Assembly: GCF_022602565.1 (NCBI RefSeq)
Contig: NZ_JALBCV010000008.1
Span: forward strand, 62,001 to 126,000
Direction of reading: 5' to 3'
DNA length: 64,000 bases
From: Rosenbergiella metrosideri
GTDB taxonomy: Bacteria > Pseudomonadota > Gammaproteobacteria > Enterobacterales > Enterobacteriaceae
Of this stretch, positions 1 to 8,065 are shown piece by piece; position 1 is the stretch's first letter, and the number at the start of each line of letters is the position of its first letter. A program made the translations under genes and the position numbers. The notes below the pieces were generated by a model that did not search any database, had not been told where the DNA came from, and saw only the letters and a list, made by a program, of their open reading frames with translations.

Positions 1-186
1 TGTGCATTATCGGGTTGTACACGTACCAGCTACGCAATCCATACTGTTGATGGGCGCACGATAGTCAGCGACGGTAAGCCAAAAGAAACGGATGCCGGCC
101 TAGTGGGCTACACCGATGCAAACGGTGTGAAACAACAAATTAATAAGAGCGAAGTTAAAGTGGTTTCAGAGATTCCAAATAAGTAA
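1..186 (+). CDS. YgdI/YgdR-type small lipoprotein, 3' part
   Basis: The frame is open from base 1 and stops with TAA at 184-186, so the start lies outside the window. The visible 61 residues begin inside a lipobox (A-L-S-G-C), which implies that signal peptidase II cleaves before this Cys. The rest follows the short SH3-like DUF903 pattern of YgdI/YgdR: Y-A-I-H-T-V-D-G-R near the start, G-K-P-K, then a G-L-V-G-Y-T-D segment and a Lys-rich tail. Family members are small envelope lipoproteins of unknown role. The gene converges on sbcB and shares a terminator with it. Family assignment is fairly secure; function is not known. Confidence 0.75.
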   Translation, partial: CALSGCTRTSYAIHTVDGRTIVSDGKPKETDAGLVGYTDANGVKQQINKSEVKVVSEIPNK

Positions 187-203
187 TTTCGCCTCTTTGA
201 TTG

Positions 204-233
204 AAAAAGCCTGCTTAGCAGGCTTTTTTTTTT
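204..233. terminator. Bidirectional terminator between the lipoprotein gene and sbcB
   Basis: An inverted repeat (AAAAAGCCTGC, loop TTA, GCAGGCTTTTT) is flanked by A and T runs on both sides, so it can stop transcription from either convergent gene. It overlaps the last codon of sbcB. Confidence 0.85.
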
Positions 234-1662
234 AACTCAATAACTCTTGGGCATAACGGGCCAAGGCCTGTAATAAGGCGACTTTATCTGGGGACTCTTG
301 GTGTTCTTGCAGTAACACTGTCAGTTGTTCGAAATAGTCATTGACCTTTTCCGGCGTCAGCACTGAGCGTCGGTGTTCCATCCAGCGTTGCTGTTCCATT
401 TCATCTAATGTGCCAGGGTAATTCCTTGCACGAAAACGAAACAGAAGCTCGTCGATACGTTTATCGCTCCAGCGTAAATCCATCGCTGGTAAATGCTGAG
501 GATGGCTCTGACGAATAACGTCCATCGTCTGTTTGTCCGCTGCAGAGAAAAAGCCATCATAAAGTTGATTATCGACATCTTGGTTTGCCGGAAAAGGGGC
601 TTTATCTGCGAATAAGGCGACCACTTTTTCACGGATCTCTGGATGTTGGCGCAATAGTGCAAGATTATCTAAGCAAGTTTGACGATCAATCCCTAAACGC
701 TCAGCATCTTCGGGCCGTAGTACACTGGCAGGGGCTAAGACCGGGCATTTATTGATATGCACTAGCTTTAACGGAATAGGCGTATCGCTGCCGCGTTCTT
801 CTTTAGTCTGATAGAGCTTTTCCCGTAAGACATCGCTGCTCAGGGCAATAAGCGGTGCAACCTCACCGGCTAAGTCAACGGTAATCACTGCATTCTTGTT
901 CTCTGGGTGCCAAGCGAGGGGCACAATCCAACTGGTATTGCCGCGGGCTGCACCAAACATCCCGGACACGTGTACCAAAGGCTTCATTTGCGGAATATCG
1001 ATTAAGCTGGTCAGACGATGTTTATTACGATGGGTAAACAGAAAATCGAATAACTTTGGCTGTTTTTCTTTCACCAGTTGTGCCATGGCAATCGTGGCAT
1101 AGACATCTGACATCGCGTCATGCGCCTGGGTATGGGTAATACCATTCGCTTTGGTGAGATGCTCAAGCTTGAAACTAGGAAGTCCTTGCTCGTTTTCCGG
1201 CCATACAATCCCCTCAGGACGCAATGCATAACACGCCCGCATCACATCCAAGAGGTCCCAGCGCGAATTCCCCTCTTGCCAGCTCCAACCATAGGGATCG
1301 TGAAAGTTACGGTAAAAAAGATGACGGGTGACCTCATCATCGAAACGTATGTTGTTGTAGCCGACGATACAGGTGTGTGGCTCGCTGAACAGATGATGGA
1401 TACGTTGGGTAAATGCCGCCTCTGTCATGCCCTTTTGTTGCGCTTCTTGTGGCGTGATATGCGTAATCAATACCGCCTCTGGTTGGGGCAGATAATCATC
1501 CGCCAACTTACAATAAAAAACTTCTGGCTCGCCGATCACGGTAAAAGCACTATCTGTACGCACGCCAGCAAACTGTGCGGGTCTATCTAAGGCAGGATGT
1601 TTACCAAAGGTTTCATAATCATGGAAGAGGAAGGTAGGCTGTACTGTATCGTTGTTTTTCAT
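232..1662 (-). CDS. sbcB: Exodeoxyribonuclease I (SbcB)
   Basis: A 476-residue product, the usual length for SbcB (about 475). It degrades single-stranded DNA 3' to 5' and takes part in recombination and mismatch repair. The DEDDh exonuclease domain is at the N-terminus: F-H-D-Y-E-T-F-G near residue 15 carries the Asp and Glu metal ligands, G-Y-N-N-I-R-F-D-D near 100 carries the second Asp, and H-D-A-M-S-D-V near 180 carries the His and last Asp. The SH3-like and helical C-terminal extensions follow. It sits beside dacD as in E. coli, except that a decayed island of about 5 kb now separates the two genes. The start is the only sensible ATG. Identification is secure. Confidence 0.97.
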   Translation of the reverse strand: MKNNDTVQPTFLFHDYETFGKHPALDRPAQFAGVRTDSAFTVIGEPEVFYCKLADDYLPQPEAVLITHITPQEAQQKGMTEAAFTQRIHHLFSEPHTCIVGYNNIRFDDEVTRHLFYRNFHDPYGWSWQEGNSRWDLLDVMRACYALRPEGIVWPENEQGLPSFKLEHLTKANGITHTQAHDAMSDVYATIAMAQLVKEKQPKLFDFLFTHRNKHRLTSLIDIPQMKPLVHVSGMFGAARGNTSWIVPLAWHPENKNAVITVDLAGEVAPLIALSSDVLREKLYQTKEERGSDTPIPLKLVHINKCPVLAPASVLRPEDAERLGIDRQTCLDNLALLRQHPEIREKVVALFADKAPFPANQDVDNQLYDGFFSAADKQTMDVIRQSHPQHLPAMDLRWSDKRIDELLFRFRARNYPGTLDEMEQQRWMEHRRSVLTPEKVNDYFEQLTVLLQEHQESPDKVALLQALARYAQELLS

Positions 1663-1677
1663 ACATTATCGTCACTA

Positions 1678-1830
1678 TTTGTAGTTTATTGTACAGTTAA
1701 ATCAGGGGCTTAACGTACATATTTGTAGTCTTGCTTACACTATTGTGGTTGTTTGTACACTGTAATCTAGGTTTGTACAGGCCATGTTGCGTACGCATTT
1801 GATACATAATTTTATTTTAGTGCGTACATG
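1678..1830. other. Cluster of GTAC-containing short repeats between sbcB and the integrase relic
   Basis: Six GTAC tetranucleotides lie at 1691, 1715, 1755, 1775, 1791 and 1824. Two are in copies of GTTTGTACA (1751 and 1771), and related ATTTGTAGT copies occur at 1677 and 1721. About 0.6 would be expected by chance in this length. The cluster lies immediately upstream of a phage-type integrase relic, where arm-type integrase sites usually lie, but it also covers the sbcB promoter region. Role is inferred only. Confidence 0.4.
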
Positions 1831-1841
1831 ATATAAAAATA

Positions 1842-2593
1842 GTAATCAGCGACGTTAAACTTAGAAAACGTCTTGGCAAACGTTATACCGGTCCGACAGA
1901 ATTCACTACTGTCGAGGCTCTCGGTGCACGAGTTTCTTTCTAAGGAGTTATTACCTTTCAATACCGTTATCGGCGTAAAGGTTCGGCTCGACGTACTGCT
2001 AAGGGTCGCTGCCTTTTAATACCACTTTGACCAGCGCGAATCATAGTAACAGAGTTCAGGGGGCTTTACTTCGCTGGAGTATTCCCTAAAACATCACTTC
2101 ATAAAGAAGAGGCTAGGTCAGTCGCATTAAAAAATTACCTGGGTACTGGCATGATAACGATATTACGATGTCACTTCGCCCTAAGACTCAGCAATTAGAA
2201 CAGTCTACTGTTAGTAAAATAATGGATGGCCAATTTCTTTACAGTTAACTTGACCAGATACCCTATCCACAAGGCAGTGGGCGACCGAGTTCTTACTCAT
2301 ACTGAGTTAGCAAAAGTGTGGATTGGAATTGAAAGAAGCAGGGCTGCTACGTCCTACAAGTTTCTTCATCAAATACTCATCTTATCAGGCGCGAGAATAG
2401 CCGAGTTGCCATTGGCTGTTAAAGGTGATTTTAACCTGGAGGATGGAGTGTGGACGGTTTCGGCAGCAGAATGGGTGATACCATTCGCCGACCAATTTTC
2501 CCACAGGTTGAGCCATTACTCGAAAAAAACATTAACCCAGAGAGAGAACCTTTTCCTCCCACAGCACTACTCGATTCTCTCTCATTTCGGTAA
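1842..2593 (+). pseudogene. Broken tyrosine integrase (prophage or island type)
   Basis: Three pieces in order resemble P4/phage-type integrases. At 1842 the frame reads V-I-S-D-V-K-L-R-K-R-L-G-K-R-Y-T-G, then an in-frame TAA, then I-T-F-Q-Y-R-Y-R-R-K-G; this is the N-terminal arm-binding and beta-strand region. From 2226 the frame gives G-D-R-V-L-T-H-T-E-L-A and L-I-L-S-G-A-R-I-A-E-L, the conserved box around the first catalytic Arg, followed by F-N-L-E-D-G-V-W-T-V. A further frame change near 2470 is needed to read R-R-P-I-F-P-Q-V-E-P-L-L, ending at TAA 2591. The C-terminal H-R and Y boxes are missing, as is a normal start codon. It cannot be functional. It marks the edge of an old integrated element. 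Confidence 0.8.
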
Positions 2594-2956
2594 GGGTTCG
2601 CATAAACTCCCTTTACCGATGACATTGAATCTGTAACGGGCAAATAAATTATCAATTTGTGGGTAACCAATGCCTTTTTTAATCATCGATTGAAAATCAA
2701 TTATATACTTACCCTATTTGCCTAGAGTTCTGATGCCTTGCTAGCGCCATCAGTATAAAAAGGCTCATTTATTATTTATCATATAATGGTCTAATTAGGC
2801 TGTATGCGTGTTATTCGAGACTTCATTCTCATTACAGGAACATCACCATTGCTACTCGGAAACTACTTTTTTAACCAGTGGTTGGAGCGGATGTCTTATG
2901 TCAGTAGGAGAAGGGTATGGATAACTTAATTTTCGCATCGTGCCGTTATAACCGTC
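2594..2956. other. Non-coding stretch inside the decayed island
   Basis: AT-rich DNA between the integrase relic and the next fragment. I see no open frame with a start and ribosome site, no RNA gene and no strong inverted repeat. Confidence 0.5.
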
Positions 2957-3208
2957 TCAGTATGTTTTAATCGCTGAATCAAGTAACAGCTTAGCCTGAG
3001 ATTCGGGATTGCTGGCGTCATAGCTGCGATGGATGTAATTGCTCTTCTGCGTGTTAGGGTTGAACACATCGTTTTTTACAAATGAGGCAACTCGCTGATT
3101 AGCGAGAGTCAAGTCCTTACCTTTTGGCGAACCTTTCTTCCCAAGTCGTAAAACTGTTGTAAAAATTTCTCCAATGAATTTTGGGTATCGGTAATCAAAC
3201 TCCGAGTT
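2957..3208 (-). pseudogene. C-terminal fragment of an unidentified protein
   Basis: The reverse strand is open for 83 codons and ends at TGA (2957-2959). It reads like real protein: L-T-L-A-N-Q-R-V-A-S-F-V, N-P-N-T-Q-K-S-N-Y-I-H-R, then S-Q-A-K-L-L-L-D-S-A-I. There is no start. Just upstream the sense continues in another frame (R-I-A-L-Q-F-A-A-D-N-H-D-I-K near 3235 and onward), so a frameshift near 3135 splits the gene. I do not recognise the family. It resembles the tail of a larger effector- or toxin-sized protein more than a chance frame, but that is an impression. Confidence 0.45.
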
Positions 3209-3518
3209 TTAATATCATGATTATCTGCTGCAAATTGTAAAGCTATCCGACTGAGGTATGCCTTCATGTATGACTACAGCTATTGCTGGCCTGTTCGCCT
3301 GCTCTGCCGGGTGCTGGATGTTCTTCCTAGAGGCTCTTACACTTAGAATCACACGGACTGGAGACAGTTATGTGTGTCGCGATAACTACCATGATAATAG
3401 AGTTGTTGGAGGCTTTTCTGGTTGTTTAAACGCGAGAGGATAAAGAAACAGCTCTGTAGGGTGCGGGAAGAAGCCCGTAGCAATTATTTTTATTACATCA
3501 AATTATTGGCAACAGTAA

Positions 3519-3620
3519 AAGTGTTGGCAAGGTTCGATTGATCAGATATCACCAACAGAATATGAAAATCAATATTACAAACGGTTCAGAGATGTCTACA
3601 TTACACGTAGCGATTCAATA
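3519..3620 (+). pseudogene. IS3-family transposase tail (relic)
   Basis: A short open frame reads S-I-D-Q-I-S-P-T-E-Y-E-N-Q-Y-Y-K-R-F, which matches the C-terminal end of IS3-type OrfB proteins, where a conserved L/I-S-P-x-x-Y/F-E motif closes the integrase core domain. A stop codon sits in frame at 3516 just upstream, and no other part of the transposase or a terminal inverted repeat is visible. It is a leftover of an insertion sequence, consistent with the decayed state of the island. Confidence 0.45.
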
Positions 3621-3699
3621 GTGTGTTCTTGCGGCGACAACAGCAAGAATTACGTGTTTCAGTACTGCCGTCAAGTGAGTTCGGTTAATATTTAATAGA

Positions 3700-4155
3700 T
3701 TCCCCGTTATTAACTTTGATAAGTGGCGATTGGTGGTAAAAAACCAATTTCGAGTGGTTCTAGTGATGGGGGTTGGTTGGATAATAACCTTTTTAAGAGA
3801 AGTTGATATTTCGTTTACTGTATTGAGAGGTGACTTGTTAACTTTGCAGCAAGTCTGTGGCCTGCGCCGGTAGCCGCCAACTAGTTTTCTGTTTAAATTT
3901 ATCGTTAACGGTGATCTGTCATAATGATCTAAAAAATTAAGATTACCGAGTCATCTCTGGATCTATAATAAGTATCTTGCCAATAAAATTAGTTTATTAT
4001 TTCTTTTTTGCATAAAAGAGGGATTTCCTGCTATCTTCCTACCTCTATTAAAAAAGGCCTTAGACGTAGAATGTAAGGTAATTGAAGAGATCATTGTCTT
4101 TACCTAACACAAAGTGCAATGATGCAGTCTCTATTTTAATAGAATAATAACAACC
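3700..4155. other. Non-coding stretch inside the decayed island
   Basis: I find no credible gene here. A short frame from 3767 has a start but no ribosome site and no family likeness. The DNA is AT-rich with frequent stops in all frames. Confidence 0.5.
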
Positions 4156-4347
4156 GTGATCCTCGTTACAACTCCCGGGGAAAAACTCAGTATTTCTATT
4201 AATCAAATTATTTCAGCAGCCAGTCATGGTACTAAATCAATTCTTACCATCAGTAATGCGCGAGACAAAATTATCGTTAAAGAATCATTTCCAGTAATAA
4301 TGGAGTTAATTAAGCAAGCTCAGTTGAATACTAGCCTAGCTAAATGA
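4156..4347 (+). CDS. Small FlbD-like protein (uncertain)
   Basis: A 63-residue frame starting at GTG 4156. The layout is I-L-V-T-x5-E-K-L-S-I-S-I-N-Q-I-I, a central T-K-S-I-L-T-I, then I-I-V-K-E-S-F-P-V-I-M-E-L-I. This beta-rich pattern ending in V-x-E-S-x3-I resembles FlbD-type small proteins (V-x-L-N-G, L-N-x-x-x-I, V-x-E-S), but no G-rich landmark is conserved and the likeness may be coincidental. No Shine-Dalgarno sequence precedes the GTG. It stands alone in the decayed island, far from the flagellar operon. It could also be the surviving end of a longer gene. Confidence 0.35.
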   Translation: MILVTTPGEKLSISINQIISAASHGTKSILTISNARDKIIVKESFPVIMELIKQAQLNTSLAK

Positions 4348-5038
4348 ATTTTTACTGCACCGTCTAGCGTTATGGAAGTGCTGTAAGAACCACTTTATTC
4401 TCCATGATCTTTTCAACGAGTTTACAGCCAGAGACTTAACCCCCATCTCGTTAGTAGCTCTCCAATTTTACCGGGCATATGAGTTCAATAAAAGTATTTA
4501 CTCAAACTGTAGCCGGTATCTTCCTTCCTCTATCGTTAGTAGATATTTAATTAATTTAATTAATTTAATTTTTATAGAGAATCACAGTTTAGAAAGCATT
4601 ATCTTTTAAATGTAAAATAAAAACCATCAAATGTTAATCAAAGGTCACTAAAAAATAACGTTTATCTGAAAAAACTCTATGAAAAAATTATAGAAAAATG
4701 ACTACTATTACCCATTTAGCTTCTGTTTAGGTTGCTTTAATAACTTGTGGTGAAGATAAATCGGTGATGTGACAACAATAAGATGATTAAGCAGTATCAA
4801 AGGTGAAAACTCAAGTGTAGTGGTCGGTGATATAAGCTACGCCAAAAGCCATGGTAAAAAGTGTATGATTTGTACGAACGAAAAACAGTAACGATAAAAT
4901 CATTATTATCAATAGGTTGAAGGAGGTGATTGCTAAAATATCCCATATGAGACTTCTCGCTGCGCTTTATACCGGCCATTACTCATCAGCAGCATGATGT
5001 TCACCTTTTGCGAAGTAATATAATGCTTATCCAGTTGA
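4348..5038. other. Non-coding AT-rich stretch
   Basis: Nothing convincing is coded here. A short reverse frame (4797-4979) and a short forward frame after a strong GGAGGTGA at about 4921 (ATG 4948, 16 codons) look accidental. A nine-base tandem repeat is listed separately. Confidence 0.45.
4546..4572. repeat. Tandem repeat of TTTAATTAA
   Basis: The 9-mer TTTAATTAA occurs twice perfectly (4546-4554, 4555-4563), followed by a partial third copy (TTTAATT, 4564-4570). It is AT-only and lies in non-coding DNA. Confidence 0.8.
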
Positions 5039-5260
5039 ACGTTATTCTTTTTTAAAGGACTGCAACACCCTCCTCTTGAAAGTGGTACCAAAAGATTAGC
5101 TTCTTACCGCGATACCCTTCTCAACAACATCATATTTTTTGAATTCATTGAAGGAAGAAGAGGGGAAGTAAATCCTGAGACCCTTGAGTGTCGTGTAGAG
5201 TGGTATTATGTAATCCATTGGCTTTGTAAAGAGGGCGATAAGGTATTTATTGCATCTTAA
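5039..5260 (+). pseudogene. 3' fragment of an unidentified gene
   Basis: A frame open from 5039 to TAA at 5258 encodes about 73 residues of protein-like sequence without a start codon: K-R-L-A-S-Y-R-D-T-L-L-N-N-I-I-F-F-E-F, then N-P-E-T-L-E-C-R-V-E-W-Y-Y-V-I-H-W-L. Part of an adjacent frame further upstream (about 4800-4880) also looks coding, so the original gene was longer and is now frameshifted. It converges on the reverse-strand gene at 5275. I do not recognise the family. Confidence 0.4.
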
Positions 5261-5274
5261 AAGGTTACTGGGGC

Positions 5275-5931
5275 CTATAATTTATCGAGGTATTTATAAA
5301 AGAAATCTTCAACGGGGATATCGATGACCTGTATTTTTCTTTTTAAAAGCCCTTGAAAAATCCGATCGAGAATATTGACGGCAAGTTTTTGAAGTTCGAG
5401 TACATTAATCAGGGTATAAACATTATCCGTTTTGATTGGGTAACAGCCATCCCAAGCTAGAGTAGGAGGAGTGATGGCTTCATTTTGGCTGTTACTGTAT
5501 TTAAATACGGCTAAGGTCATATCATTTGCGACATCACAGTTCGCAAGACCACCGTCTTTTTGTAAGCACTTCGTTAAGGTGTAGAGTAATTTGGCTTGGG
5601 TCGGTGTCAGCGACGTAAAATTAAGAAGGAAGTTGACGAAAATGTTAGTCGAACGGGATGCTCTGAGGGTATAGATACTGCAGAGTTCGTTAATTAGCGA
5701 TATCACCGTGATCAACATGATAAAGTTTTTATCTTTAGAAGGTGAGGTAACCAAGAGGATCTCGTGGAGTCCATAAAGCCTTGAGTTGACTGAACAGTCT
5801 TGAAGTTTAATTGAAGGACTCTGGGTGTTAAGATGAATATAAGCCAATTCATGCAGGTTAAGCTCTTTGAGATTTTTTGCTGCGAGGTATTTATTGCGTT
5901 CAATAGTATTTTTTAGATGGAAAAAACTCAT
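5275..5931 (-). CDS. Hypothetical protein, 218 residues
   Basis: The only full-size intact frame in the island. The product begins M-S-F-F-H-L-K-N-T-I-E-R and is Leu/Ile/Asn-rich with many Lys. It contains N-L-H-E-L-A-Y-I-H-L near residue 25 and a moderately hydrophobic helix near 70-90 (K-N-F-I-M-L-I-T-V-I-S-L-I), but no signal peptide or clear transmembrane segment. Three Cys-containing stretches lie between 86 and 165. Codon use is AT-rich, unlike dacD or sbcB. A second ATG lies nine codons in phase with no better ribosome site. No family recognised. Being intact among relics, it is either recently acquired or still selected. Confidence 0.55.
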   Translation of the reverse strand: MSFFHLKNTIERNKYLAAKNLKELNLHELAYIHLNTQSPSIKLQDCSVNSRLYGLHEILLVTSPSKDKNFIMLITVISLINELCSIYTLRASRSTNIFVNFLLNFTSLTPTQAKLLYTLTKCLQKDGGLANCDVANDMTLAVFKYSNSQNEAITPPTLAWDGCYPIKTDNVYTLINVLELQKLAVNILDRIFQGLLKRKIQVIDIPVEDFFYKYLDKL

Positions 5932-6293
5932 AGCTCACATGCCCTCTATATAAATCCGTTAGCGGGTAAATAAAAAAACAATAATTATCGATAAACGTCG
6001 GTCAATTTTCGTGATCTGAACGCTGCATCCACTCGTCGAATAGTTACGTGAAATGAGTATATTATAGCGTAGAAAATTTAAACTAACTCATTGCTTGAAA
6101 AAAATAAATAATATTTAGAGTGTATTTTTACCAATGAAGCCTTAAGAGAAAATAATTTCCATTCATAAACCGTCAAACAGACTAGTTGAATTAAACCGCT
6201 ATATCAACTCTATCAGTGATTTAGAGTAAATTCGTATTTTATTGATCATTAAATAATCAATATTTACTTCGTAAAGCTAATTATCACATAAGG
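5932..6293. other. Non-coding AT-rich stretch
   Basis: Strongly AT-rich DNA upstream of the 218-residue gene, likely holding its promoter. I see no ORF, RNA gene or clear operator here. Confidence 0.5.
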
Positions 6294-6320
6294 TATAAAA
6301 AAAGGCCGAAACTCGGCCTT
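6294..6320 (-). terminator. Terminator of the 37-residue membrane protein gene
   Basis: On the reverse strand AAGGCCGAG, loop TT, CGGCC(TT) is followed by a run of eight T. It begins three bases after the stop codon of the small gene. Confidence 0.85.
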
Positions 6321-6322
6321 GG

Positions 6323-6436
6323 TTATTTTTTAAATGTCTTTTTACGGGTAAGGACTTCTGTAAAATACGAAATCCCCAACCAAATTGCGATAATCCCTAG
6401 GATAATTCCAAAGACTAATAATAGTACGTTACTCAT
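6323..6436 (-). CDS. Single-pass small membrane protein, 37 residues
   Basis: ATG at 6436 follows a good ribosome site (AGAAGGG, 7 bases before the start), and the frame runs to TAA at 6323, immediately followed by a strong terminator. The product starts M-S-N-V, has one hydrophobic segment of about 20 residues (L-L-L-V-F-G-I-I-L-G-I-I-A-I-W-L-G-I), then T-R-K-K-T-F-K-K, a positively charged cytoplasmic tail. The gene is a complete small transcription unit of its own. It belongs to the class of enterobacterial small inner-membrane proteins, but I do not recognise a named family. Too short for most gene callers. Confidence 0.75.
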   Translation of the reverse strand: MSNVLLLVFGIILGIIAIWLGISYFTEVLTRKKTFKK

Positions 6437-6792
6437 TTAAAACCCTTCTTGTTGTTCGGTAAGTGTAGGGTGAACATCACAAACAAGAAAGTGCATTAAT
6501 CCTATTTATCGTACTGAGACTAGCCTAAGGGTGATGTCAATCAGTCGAGGCGTGGATATCCATTTTATGTGCTGCTTGTGGTAGCAGTCTATTGTGTGAA
6601 TGGAGGGAGAGGGACGACTGTATCCAGAATAGACATGATAATGAGCGGAGTGGTGAGAAAAGTAAGCGTTGTGGTTGAAATCTACTCAACCTAGGAATTA
6701 TTCACAAATTCTCACAATTAACAGGTGATAGATGGTTAAAAATACCGTAAAAAGGCCAACTATTCGTACAGTTAAGATATCCGAGGATTATT
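6437..6792. other. Intergenic region between the small membrane gene and dacD
   Basis: This 356-base stretch separates two divergent genes and must hold both promoters. I see no further ORF. A CCGAGGATT ribosome site lies 6 bases before the dacD start. Confidence 0.5.
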
Positions 6793-7962
6793 TTGAAAAG
6801 GCGCGCCACGTTAGTTGTTACTTCTTTAGTTTTCTATGCTGCGCATGCATTTGCGCAAGATGATGCATTACCTTTCTCGTTAGCGCCGCCTTCTATCGAT
6901 GCTGCCTCATGGGTTCTGATGGATGCTAAAACTGGGCAAATTCTCACCGCGGGTAATCCCGATGAGCAACGCAATCCGGCTAGCCTGACAAAACTGATGA
7001 CGGGGTATGTGGTGGATCGCGCAATCGACCAAAAACGTATCACCCGTGATGATAAAGTGACCGTAGGCCAAGACGCTTGGGGCGCCGGTAATCCAGTGTT
7101 TAAAGGTTCATCGCTGATGTTTCTAAAACCGGGTGATGTTTTAACCGTTCGGGATCTCAGCCGGGGGGTGATCATTGATTCGGGTAACGATGCCTGTGTG
7201 GCCTTGGCTGATTATGTCGCAGGTAGCCAAGAAAACTTTGTTGGCTTAATGAACCAATATGTCGCGAAGCTAGGTTTAAACAATACGCATTTCGAAACCG
7301 TACATGGCTTAGATGCGCCGGGACAGCACTCCACTGCACGTGATTTAGCTATTCTCTCTAAAGCCATCATCGATGGTGAGCCTGATTTTTATCAGATGTA
7401 TAGCGAGAAAACATTAACATGGAACGGTATCACACAAAATAACCGTAACGGTTTGTTGTGGGATAATAGCTTGCATGTCGATGGGCTAAAAACGGGTCAT
7501 ACTGAAACGGCAGGCTTTAATATTATTGCCTCAAACGTGGTCGGTAATCATCGTCTGATAGCAGTCATTATGGGCGGTAAAAGCTCGAAGGGACGTGAAG
7601 AGCAGGCACGTAAACTATTAGTTTGGGGACAGAATAATTTTGACACCGTGCAGTTGTTCCACGCAGGCCGAGCGATTGGTAACGAAAATGTGTGGTACGG
7701 CAATCCTCATACTGTTGCAGTAGGGAGTGATAAAGACCTTTATCTCTCGCTACCTAAAAATGAGATCAATAACGTCAAAGCGAAATATATCATTGACAAA
7801 AAAGAGCTCGAAGCGCCGCTTGCGGCCAATCAGCCGATTGGTCAAATCAAGGTTATGGATAAAGATCATGAACTCGCCAGCTACCCATTGGTTGCGCTAC
7901 AACCTGTGGCCGAAGCGGGGATCTTCACTCGTGCTATTGATTACATCAAACGGAAATTCTAG
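6793..7962 (+). CDS. dacD: D-alanyl-D-alanine carboxypeptidase DacD (PBP6b)
   Basis: Removes the terminal D-Ala from peptidoglycan pentapeptides; it is periplasmic and tethered by a C-terminal amphipathic helix. The 389-residue length fits E. coli DacD (388). A signal peptide (K-R-R, hydrophobic core, A-H-A-F-A, cleavage after residue 21) starts the protein. All three serine penicillin-binding motifs are present: S64-L-T-K67, S130-G-N132 and K233-T-G235. The beta-rich domain and the C-terminal helix (F-T-R-A-I-D-Y-I-K-R-K-F) complete it. The start is TTG, with CCGAGGA just upstream. Position near sbcB and before yeeA supports dacD over the paralogues dacA and dacC. Confidence 0.93.
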   Translation: MKRRATLVVTSLVFYAAHAFAQDDALPFSLAPPSIDAASWVLMDAKTGQILTAGNPDEQRNPASLTKLMTGYVVDRAIDQKRITRDDKVTVGQDAWGAGNPVFKGSSLMFLKPGDVLTVRDLSRGVIIDSGNDACVALADYVAGSQENFVGLMNQYVAKLGLNNTHFETVHGLDAPGQHSTARDLAILSKAIIDGEPDFYQMYSEKTLTWNGITQNNRNGLLWDNSLHVDGLKTGHTETAGFNIIASNVVGNHRLIAVIMGGKSSKGREEQARKLLVWGQNNFDTVQLFHAGRAIGNENVWYGNPHTVAVGSDKDLYLSLPKNEINNVKAKYIIDKKELEAPLAANQPIGQIKVMDKDHELASYPLVALQPVAEAGIFTRAIDYIKRKF

Positions 7963-7969
7963 CGCTAAT

Positions 7970-7992
7970 AGCCTCGTTCGCGAGGCTTTTTT
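7970..7992 (+). terminator. Terminator after dacD
   Basis: Stem AGCCTCG / CGAGGCT with a TTCG tetraloop and a T run, beginning 8 bases after the dacD stop codon. Confidence 0.9.
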
Positions 7993-8065
7993 ACTTTTAT
8001 GGTTAAAAAATGCGAGAAGTCAGGGTACACTGCCTACCATTATCTTCTAACACTTAGCGCGAGCT

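Noticed and set aside
405..662. Reverse-strand frame inside sbcB
   Set aside because: It lies inside sbcB in another frame with no ribosome site; the real product is the 476-residue exonuclease.
4797..4979. Reverse-strand frame of 60 codons in the island
   Set aside because: Composition is erratic, no ribosome site and the opposite strand looks like decayed coding.
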